A DNA stretch of 64,000 nt, from the NCBI RefSeq assembly GCF_032340315.1, contig NZ_CP135436.1:1261501-1325500 (forward strand). Reading direction: 5' to 3'. The notes beneath the pieces were generated by a model. It ran no database searches, had not been told where the DNA came from, and saw only the letters and a list, made by a program, of their open reading frames with translations. Within the stretch, counting starts at the first letter, position 1. Every line of letters starts with the position of its first letter. Positions 58,011 to 64,000 of the stretch are shown here, in pieces. Both the position numbers and the translations under genes were made by a program. The DNA is from Streptococcus sp. DTU_2020_1001019_1_SI_AUS_MUR_006 (GTDB lineage: Bacteria > Bacillota > Bacilli > Lactobacillales > Streptococcaceae).

Positions 58011-59270
58011 ATGAAAAAAATTGTCATTAACGGCGGGAGACCATTGAAAGGTGAAATTACAATCAGTGGTGCTAAAAATAGTGTCGTTGCCTTGATTCCT
58101 GCCATTATTTTATCAGATGATGTTGTGATTTTGGATTGTGTTCCAGACATCTCTGATGTAGCTAGTCTTATTGAGATTATGGAAATCATGGGAGCTAGTG
58201 TCAAGCGTTATGACGATGTTCTTGAGATTGATCCTCGTGGTGTTCAAAATAAACCAATGCCTTATGGTAAAATTAATAGCTTGCGTGCGTCTTATTATTT
58301 CTACGGTAGTCTTTTAGGACGTTTTGGTGAAGCAACTGTAGGTTTGCCTGGAGGGTGTGACCTAGGGCCACGTCCGATTGATTTGCATTTAAAAGCATTT
58401 GAAGCTATGGGAGCTAAGACAACCTACGAGGGAGATAATATGAATCTCTCAACCCAAGGATCAAGTCTACATGGTGCGCATATCTATATGGATACTGTTA
58501 GTGTTGGTGCAACAATCAATACGATGCTAGCAGCAGTAAAAGCTAAAGGTCGAACAGTTATTGAAAATGCTGCTCGTGAACCTGAAATCATTGATGTGGC
58601 TACATTATTAAACAATATGGGAGCTCACATTCGTGGCGCAGGTACGGATATGATTACTATTGATGGTGTAGATAGCCTTCATGGAACACGTCACCAAGTC
58701 ATCCCAGACCGTATTGAAGCAGGTACTTATATTTCAATGGCTGCTGCAGTAGGCCATGGGATTCGAATTAATAATGTACTTTATGAGCATTTAGAAGGAT
58801 TTATTGCTAAACTTGAAGAAATGGGTGTTCACATGACTATTTCTGAAGACAGTATTTTCGTCGAAGAGCAAACAAATCTAAAGGCTGTTAATATCAAAAC
58901 AGCTCCTTATCCAGGTTTCGCAACAGATCTTCAACAGCCTATTACTCCTTTGCTATTAAAAGCAGAGGGGCGTGGAACATTGATTGACACCATTTATGAA
59001 AAACGTGTCAACCATGTTTTCGAGTTGGCAAAAATGAATGCAGATATCTCCACAACAAACGATCACATCATTTATAAAGGAGGCAATCCTTTACACGGTG
59101 CAAATGTCAAGGCGACAGACCTACGTGCAGGTGCAGCACTGGTGATTGCTGGTTTGATGGCTGAAGGAAGAACGGAGATTACCAATGTTGAATTTATCCT
59201 TCGAGGCTACTCAAATATTATCGAGAAATTACGGAACCTCGGAGCAGATATTGAACTAATCGAAGAGTAA
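58011..59270 (+). CDS. murA: UDP-N-acetylglucosamine 1-carboxyvinyltransferase
   Basis: A 419-residue enzyme for the first committed step of peptidoglycan synthesis, adding enolpyruvate to UDP-GlcNAc. Cys116 ([11 protein letters not shown]) is the residue attacked by fosfomycin; the N-terminal SGAKNS and C-terminal [13 protein letters not shown] motifs are complete. Firmicutes usually carry two copies (MurA/MurZ); this is one of them. Start ATG 58011; ribosome site is weak (GAAAGAG). Promoter at 57941. Followed after 15 nt by a GNAT gene, spxR and map. Confidence 0.93.
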   Translation: MKKIVINGGRPLKGEITISGAKNSVVALIPAIILSDDVVILDCVPDISDVASLIEIMEIMGASVKRYDDVLEIDPRGVQNKPMPYGKINSLRASYYFYGSLLGRFGEATVGLPGGCDLGPRPIDLHLKAFEAMGAKTTYEGDNMNLSTQGSSLHGAHIYMDTVSVGATINTMLAAVKAKGRTVIENAAREPEIIDVATLLNNMGAHIRGAGTDMITIDGVDSLHGTRHQVIPDRIEAGTYISMAAAVGHGIRINNVLYEHLEGFIAKLEEMGVHMTISEDSIFVEEQTNLKAVNIKTAPYPGFATDLQQPITPLLLKAEGRGTLIDTIYEKRVNHVFELAKMNADISTTNDHIIYKGGNPLHGANVKATDLRAGAALVIAGLMAEGRTEITNVEFILRGYSNIIEKLRNLGADIELIEE

Positions 59271-59285
59271 TCTTAGAGGATTAAT

Positions 59286-59837
59286 ATGAATATCTGGACA
59301 AAATTAGCAATGTTTTCTTTCTATGAGACGGAACGATTATATTTCCGTCCCTTCTTTTTTGCCGACGCTGCTGACTTTCATGCTCTAGCATCTGATCCGG
59401 AGAATCTACAATTTATCTTTCCAGTTCAAGCCAGTCTTGAAGAAAGTCAATATGCCCTTGCCAACTATTTTATGAAGTCACCTTTGGGAATCTGGGCGAT
59501 CTGCGATAAGAAGGATGAGAAGATGATTGGTTCCATCAAGTTTGAGAAACTTGATGAGATTAAGAAGGAAGCGGAAATTGGCTATTTTTTAAAGAAAGAG
59601 TATTGGTCTAAGGGATATATGACAGAAGCGGTAACTAAGTTATGTGAACTGTCAATGGATCAATTTGGCTTAAAGCAATTATCAATCGTAACGCATTTGG
59701 AAAATAGTGCTAGTCAGAAGGTAGCGCAAAAGTCAGGTTTTAGTCTTTATCGTCGCTTTAAAGGCAGTGATCGCTATACCCGAAAGATGCGAGATTATCT
59801 AGAATTCCGCTATACTAAAGGAGATCTGAATGAGTAA
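59286..59837 (+). CDS. GNAT acetyltransferase (RimJ/RimL type)
   Basis: A 183-residue acetyltransferase. ETERLYFRPFFFADAADFHAL, EIGYFLKKEYWSKGYMTEAVTKL (acetyl-CoA turn) and ENSASQKVAQKSGF line up with the protein at 17043-17612 throughout, so the two are paralogues. The substrate is unknown. Ribosome site GAGG. Overlaps spxR by 8 nt. Confidence 0.88.
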   Translation: MNIWTKLAMFSFYETERLYFRPFFFADAADFHALASDPENLQFIFPVQASLEESQYALANYFMKSPLGIWAICDKKDEKMIGSIKFEKLDEIKKEAEIGYFLKKEYWSKGYMTEAVTKLCELSMDQFGLKQLSIVTHLENSASQKVAQKSGFSLYRRFKGSDRYTRKMRDYLEFRYTKGDLNE

Positions 59838-61107
59838 ACATCAAGAAATTTTAGCTTATTTAGAAGAATTACCAGTCGGAAAACGGGTCAGTGTTCGAAG
59901 TATTTCAAATAGGCTGGGAGTGAGTGATGGTACAGCTTATCGTGCTATTAAAGAGGCTGAGAACAGAGGTTTGGTTGAAACCAGACCACGCAGTGGAACA
60001 GTTCGGGTAAAATCTAAAAAAGTAGCAATTGAAAAATTAACCTTTGCAGAGATTGCAGAAGTCACAGGATCAGAAGTTTTGGCAGGTCAGGATGGGTTAG
60101 ATAGAGAATTTAGCAAATTTTCCATCGGTGCCATGACTGAAAAGAATATTCTATCCTATCTTCACGATGGTGGACTCGTCATTGTTGGAGACAGAACGCG
60201 AATCCAATTATTGGCACTTGAAAACGAAAATGCCGTTCTAGTAACAGGTGGATTTGAAGTTCACGAAGATGTTTTAGAATCTGCCAATAAGAAAAATATC
60301 CCAGTTTTACGTAGTAAACACGACACATTCACGATTGCGACCATGATTAACCGAGCCTTGTCAAATGTTCAGATTAAGACAGACATTTTGACGGTTGAAA
60401 AAATCTATCGTACTAGTCATGAATATGGATTTCTACAGGAAACGGATACTGTCAAAGATTATCTAGACTTGGTTCGTAAGAATAGAACGAGCCGTTTCCC
60501 TGTTATTAATCAGCATCAGGTTGTTGTTGGTGTAGTTACTATGCGTGATGCTGGGGATAAATCACCTGGTACAACGATAGATAAGGTCATGACAAGGACA
60601 GTCTACATGACTGGTTTAGCTACGAATATCGCTAACGTTAGCCAGAGAATGATTGCTGAAGACTTTGAAATGGTGCCTGTTGTTCGTAGCAATCAAACCT
60701 TACTTGGTGTTATTACTAGACGGGATGTCATGGAAAAGATGAGCCGCTCTCAAGTTTCAGCATTACCAACATTTTCAGAACAGGTTGGTCAGAAGTTATC
60801 TTACCACCATGATGAAGTCGTCATTACGGTTGAACCATTTATGTTGGAAAAAAATGGAGTCCTTGCAAATGGAGTTCTTTCAGAAATTTTGACCCATATG
60901 ACGCAGGATCTGGTCGTGAATAGCGGACGTAATCTCATCATTGAACAGATGTTGATTTACTTTTTACAGGCTGTTCAGATTGATGATATCTTGCGAATTC
61001 AGGCTAGAATTATTCATCATACGAGAAGGTCAGCTATTATTGACTATGACATTTATATCAATCATCAAATCGTATCAAAAGCAAATGTTACTGTAAAAAT
61101 TAATTAG
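59830..61107 (+). CDS. spxR: SpxR-like CBS-HotDog regulator
   Basis: A 425-residue multidomain protein: N-terminal winged helix (~1-60; VSDGTAYRAIKEAENRGLVETRPRSGTVRV), a DRTGG domain (~75-190; SIGAMTEKNILSYLHDGGLVIVGDRTRIQL), two CBS domains (~195-310; RFPVINQHQVVVGVVTMRD and MVPVVRSNQTLLGVITRRD) and a hotdog fold (~325-425). In pneumococcus SpxR raises spxB (pyruvate oxidase) expression and probably senses adenylates or CoA compounds; YtoI is the Bacillus relative. It overlaps the GNAT gene by 8 nt, and map follows. Confidence 0.92.
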   Translation: MSKHQEILAYLEELPVGKRVSVRSISNRLGVSDGTAYRAIKEAENRGLVETRPRSGTVRVKSKKVAIEKLTFAEIAEVTGSEVLAGQDGLDREFSKFSIGAMTEKNILSYLHDGGLVIVGDRTRIQLLALENENAVLVTGGFEVHEDVLESANKKNIPVLRSKHDTFTIATMINRALSNVQIKTDILTVEKIYRTSHEYGFLQETDTVKDYLDLVRKNRTSRFPVINQHQVVVGVVTMRDAGDKSPGTTIDKVMTRTVYMTGLATNIANVSQRMIAEDFEMVPVVRSNQTLLGVITRRDVMEKMSRSQVSALPTFSEQVGQKLSYHHDEVVITVEPFMLEKNGVLANGVLSEILTHMTQDLVVNSGRNLIIEQMLIYFLQAVQIDDILRIQARIIHHTRRSAIIDYDIYINHQIVSKANVTVKIN

Positions 61108-61122
61108 AAACTAGGAGAAAAC

Positions 61123-61983
61123 ATGATTACATTAAAATCAGCTAGAGAAATCGAAGCAATGGATAAGGCTGGCGATTTTCTTGCCAGTATTCACATCGGT
61201 TTGCGTGACATCATCAAACCAGGTGTAGATATGTGGGAAGTAGAAGAATATGTGCGTCGTCGTTGTAAAGAAGAAAATTTCCTCCCTCTTCAAATTGGTG
61301 TTGATGGGGCAATGATGGATTATCCATACGCAACTTGTTGTTCGCTTAATGACGAAGTAGCCCATGCTTTTCCACGCCACTATATTTTGAAGGAAGGCGA
61401 TTTGCTGAAGGTAGATATGGTTCTTGGTGGGCCAATCGCTAAGTCTGACCTCAATGTTTCTAAACTAAATTTTAACAACGTTGAGCAGATGAAAAAATAT
61501 ACTCAAAACTTTACGGGCGGCTTGGCAGATTCTTGTTGGGCTTACGCTGTTGGAAAACCATCAGAAGAAATTAAAAACTTGATGGATGTTACCAAAGAAG
61601 CTATGTATAAGGGAATTGAGCAGGCTGTTGTAGGAAATCGTATTGGAGATATTGGAGCTGCTATTCAGGAATATGCTGAAAGTCGTGGTTACGGAGTTGT
61701 TCGTGATCTTGTAGGACACGGAGTTGGTCCAACTATGCATGAAGAACCAATGGTGCCTAACTATGGTATCGCAGGTCGTGGTCTCCGCCTTCGTGAAGGC
61801 ATGGTCTTAACCATTGAGCCTATGATCAATACAGGTGATTGGGAAATCGATACAGATATGAAAACAGGCTGGGCACATAAAACTATCGACGGTGGTCTAT
61901 CATGTCAGTACGAGCATCAGTTTGTTATTACAAAAGATGGGCCTGTAATTTTGACAAGTCAAGGTGAAGAGGGAACTTATTAA
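61123..61983 (+). CDS. map: Methionine aminopeptidase (type I, streptococcal form)
   Basis: A 286-residue enzyme removing initiator Met. Metal ligands lie in LLKVDMVL, LADSCWAY, LVGHGVGPTMHEEP, EPMI and CQYEHQFVI. Between the first two Asp ligands is an insertion of about 27 residues (IAKSDLNVSKLNFNNVEQMK...), a feature known in streptococcal MetAPs. Start ATG 61123 after TAGGAGA. A perfect palindromic terminator follows. Confidence 0.95.
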   Translation: MITLKSAREIEAMDKAGDFLASIHIGLRDIIKPGVDMWEVEEYVRRRCKEENFLPLQIGVDGAMMDYPYATCCSLNDEVAHAFPRHYILKEGDLLKVDMVLGGPIAKSDLNVSKLNFNNVEQMKKYTQNFTGGLADSCWAYAVGKPSEEIKNLMDVTKEAMYKGIEQAVVGNRIGDIGAAIQEYAESRGYGVVRDLVGHGVGPTMHEEPMVPNYGIAGRGLRLREGMVLTIEPMINTGDWEIDTDMKTGWAHKTIDGGLSCQYEHQFVITKDGPVILTSQGEEGTY

Positions 61984-62013
61984 TCAAAAAAGGAGCTGAG
62001 CTCCTTTTTTTGA
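61984..62013 (+). terminator. Terminator after map
   Basis: AAAAAAGGAGCT is followed directly by its complement AGCTCCTTTTTT-like arm, then T; ends the murA-GNAT-spxR-map unit. Confidence 0.88.
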
Positions 62014-62110
62014 TTCTCTCAAGTTGAAAATAAATTTACGTAGCAGATATCTTACAAACGTTTTCTTTTATAGTAAAATAAAAGATGACTATATGAAAGA
62101 AGGTTCTTAA

Positions 62111-62818
62111 TTGGAAAGTATTTTATTTTTTATTTCTGTCTTTATAGCTGGGGTCTTGTCATTCTTTTCTCCCTGTATCTTTCCCTTGTTACCAGTCTAC
62201 GCAGGTGTTCTGCTAGATGATCAAGAGGAGTCAAAGACATTTCGTTTTTTGGGTAAAGATGTTGCCTGGTCAGGATTGATTCGTACCCTCTGTTTTATTG
62301 CGGGTATCTCTCTCATTTTCTTTATTCTTGGATTTGGAGCAGGATTCCTTGGGAATTTACTTTATGCTGACTGGTTCCGTTATGTCATGGGAATCATGAT
62401 TATTATACTGGGATTGCATCAGATGGAAATTCTTCATCTACAAAAATTAGAGGTACAAAAAACAGTAACATTTAATCAAAAACAGTCTAGCAAATATTTG
62501 TCGGCCTTTTTACTGGGTATCAGCTTCAGCTTTGGCTGGACTCCATGTATAGGTCCAGTTTTAAGTTCTGTTTTAGCACTGGCTGCCTCAGGAGGAAATG
62601 GAGCTCTTCAGGGGGCCTTATTAACCCTCATTTACACTCTCGGAATGGCACTTCCATTTTTAGTTCTGGCCTTGGCGTCAGGTCTTGTCATGCCTTATTT
62701 TAGTAGAATCAAATCCCACATACTTTTATTGAAGAAAATTGGTGGTTTATTGATCGTTCTCATGGGAATTTTATTAATGTTGGGACAGTTAAATGTTTTA
62801 TCTGGAATATTAGGATAA
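62111..62818 (+). CDS. ccdA: CcdA thiol-disulfide membrane protein
   Basis: A 235-residue six-helix protein passing electrons from cytoplasmic thioredoxin outward. The two redox Cys are in FFSPCIFPLLPVYAGV and FGWTPCIGPVLSS. Start is TTG 62111 with AAGAAGGT. Followed by a thioredoxin lipoprotein after 12 nt, which it must keep reduced. Confidence 0.93.
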   Translation: MESILFFISVFIAGVLSFFSPCIFPLLPVYAGVLLDDQEESKTFRFLGKDVAWSGLIRTLCFIAGISLIFFILGFGAGFLGNLLYADWFRYVMGIMIIILGLHQMEILHLQKLEVQKTVTFNQKQSSKYLSAFLLGISFSFGWTPCIGPVLSSVLALAASGGNGALQGALLTLIYTLGMALPFLVLALASGLVMPYFSRIKSHILLLKKIGGLLIVLMGILLMLGQLNVLSGILG

Positions 62819-62830
62819 AAGGAGTTATCT

Positions 62831-63394
62831 ATGAAAAAAATTATCTATTTTGGACTTAGTTTCTTGTCTCTCTTTCTTCTGATTGCTTGTGGCAAGGAAG
62901 AGAAAAAATCAAGTCAAGAAAATCCAACGACTAAGACACAGCAGCAAACAACTGTGAAGCAAGTAGCAATTGGAGCAGAAGCACCTGATTTCACCCTTCA
63001 ATCTATGGATGGAAAAGAAGTGAAATTATCTGATTTTAAAGGTAAAAAAGTTTATCTTAAATTTTGGGCATCTTGGTGTGGACCATGCAAGAAGAGTATG
63101 CCAGAATTGATGGAGCTTGCTGCTAAGGAAGATCGTGGTTTCGAAATTTTATCTGTCATTGCGCCAGGGCTTCAAGGTGAAAAAACTGTAGATCAATTTC
63201 CAAAGTGGTTTGAAGAACAAGGTTATAAAGATATCCCCGTTTTATATGATACAAAAGGAGCTGTTTTTCAAGCCTATCAAATTCGAAGTATCCCTACAGA
63301 GTATCTAATTGATTCACAGGGTAAAATTGCTAAGATTCAATTAGGTGCGATTAGTAACGCAGATGCAGAAGCAGCTTTTGCTCAAATGAAATAA
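62831..63394 (+). CDS. etrx: Thioredoxin-like (TlpA/ResA) surface lipoprotein
   Basis: A 187-residue lipoprotein: signal with lipobox LIAC (Cys20), a short Gln/Thr-rich linker, then a thioredoxin fold with active site WCGPCKK and cis-Pro loop RSIPTEY. It resembles the pneumococcal Etrx proteins that feed surface methionine sulfoxide reductase. No msrAB is next to it here, closer to the Etrx2 arrangement as I recall it. Paired with ccdA. Confidence 0.9.
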   Translation: MKKIIYFGLSFLSLFLLIACGKEEKKSSQENPTTKTQQQTTVKQVAIGAEAPDFTLQSMDGKEVKLSDFKGKKVYLKFWASWCGPCKKSMPELMELAAKEDRGFEILSVIAPGLQGEKTVDQFPKWFEEQGYKDIPVLYDTKGAVFQAYQIRSIPTEYLIDSQGKIAKIQLGAISNADAEAAFAQMK

Positions 63395-63407
63395 AGTAAT
63401 GAAATAT

Positions 63408-63441
63408 AAAAATGTCTAGACAAATCGTCTAGACATTTTTT
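63408..63441. terminator. Two-way terminator between etrx and ldh
   Basis: AAAAATGTCTAGAC pairs with GTCTAGACATTTTT; serves both convergent genes. Confidence 0.9.
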
Positions 63442-63451
63442 CTAACTTAAA

Positions 63452-64000
63452 TTAGTTTTTTGAAGCTGCTTGGAATTCAGGGTTTTTCCAAGCTTCATCA
63501 ATAATAGCTTGTAATTCTTTAGCTGAAGCTTGCATTTTTTGAGTTTCAGCATCGTTCAATGGGATGTTAACTGGACGAACGATACCGTGTGCACCAACGA
63601 TAGCTGGTTGACCGATAAAGACGTTTTCAACTCCGTATTGACCTTCTTGGAATACTGAAAGTGGAAGAACAGCATTTTCATCATCAAGGATAGCTTTTGT
63701 AATACGAGCAAGGGCTACTGCGATACCATAGTATGTTGCACCTTTTTTGTTGATGATTGAGTAAGCAGCATCACGAACTGAGATGAAGAGTTCTACAAGG
63801 TCAGCTTCATCCAAGTCACGGTTAGCTTGCAACCATTGTTCCAATTTTACACCGGCAACGTTAGCGTGTGACCAAACAGCAAACTCAGAGTCACCGTGTT
63901 CACCCATGATGTAGGCGTGAACTGAACGAGCATCAACGCCGATTTTTTCAGCAAGTGCTTGACGGAAACGAGCTGAGTCAAGTGAAGTACCTGAACCGAT
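63452..64000 (-). CDS. ldh: L-lactate dehydrogenase, C-terminal part
   Basis: The last ~182 residues; the 5' end lies past the window. [40 protein letters not shown] contains the substrate-binding Arg (SARFR) and catalytic His (GEHGD). It reduces pyruvate to lactate with NADH, the main fermentative exit in streptococci. Frame remains open to base 64000. Convergent with the etrx gene. Confidence 0.95.
   Translation of the reverse strand: MGSGTSLDSARFRQALAEKIGVDARSVHAYIMGEHGDSEFAVWSHANVAGVKLEQWLQANRDLDEADLVELFISVRDAAYSIINKKGATYYGIAVALARITKAILDDENAVLPLSVFQEGQYGVENVFIGQPAIVGAHGIVRPVNIPLNDAETQKMQASAKELQAIIDEAWKNPEFQAASKN

Overview
The window is chromosomal DNA of a low-GC Gram-positive coccus, almost certainly a mitis-group Streptococcus (S. 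mitis/S. oralis-like). Evidence: a PrtA-type wall-anchored subtilase, a streptococcal IgA1 metalloprotease with a second M26 zinc metalloprotease beside it, a competence cin-box ahead of comEA-comEC, SpxR, Pde2 and a streptococcal-type F0F1 operon. AtpE carries Ala18 and Ile48, where the pneumococcal protein as I remember it has Gly18 and Val48, so this is probably a commensal relative rather than typical S. pneumoniae.

Layout. 1-7000: housekeeping run (holB end, yabA, rsmI, trmFO, pyrH, frr, cvfB, yozE, phoH). 7000-8000: decayed IS1182-family remnant. 8200-14620: prtA. 14974-16086 (minus): ald under a promoter with a cre-like site in its spacer. 16266-22250: an unrecognised 204-aa protein, a GNAT enzyme, comEA-comEC, a U32-family protein and a CHY zinc-finger protein. 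22413-28840: the eight-gene ATP synthase operon. 28845-44925: a lactonase-like propeller, AI-2E-family permease and TPR protein, DegV, HU, L31 type B, Pde2, flavodoxin, chorismate mutase with two CrcB fluoride channels, L19 with leader, tRNA-Arg(CCT), HAD and HD hydrolases, a DEAD-like helicase, a Gfo/Idh oxidoreductase, YoaK, and L21-Prp-L27.

45232-57038 is the most distinctive part: iga and a ZmpB-like metalloprotease in tandem. Both have an N-terminal YSIRK-like signal and LPxTG motif, and both carry an in-frame 51-bp (17-aa) repeat, exactly 23 copies in the first and 8 in the second. A decayed ISL3/IS1167-type remnant follows; it is interrupted by a short palindromic repeat related to a triple copy upstream of trmFO. 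58011-64000: murA, a second GNAT, spxR, map, ccdA with a thioredoxin lipoprotein, and the 3' part of ldh on the minus strand.

Functional themes are surface proteolysis (PrtA, IgA1 protease, ZmpB-like), competence DNA uptake, energy and carbon metabolism (F0F1, ald, ldh, spxR) and L27 maturation by Prp. I saw no CRISPR array, intact phage or replication origin. Accessory novelty is concentrated in the repeat arrays, the short palindromic element, start-site oddities and one unrecognised ORF.
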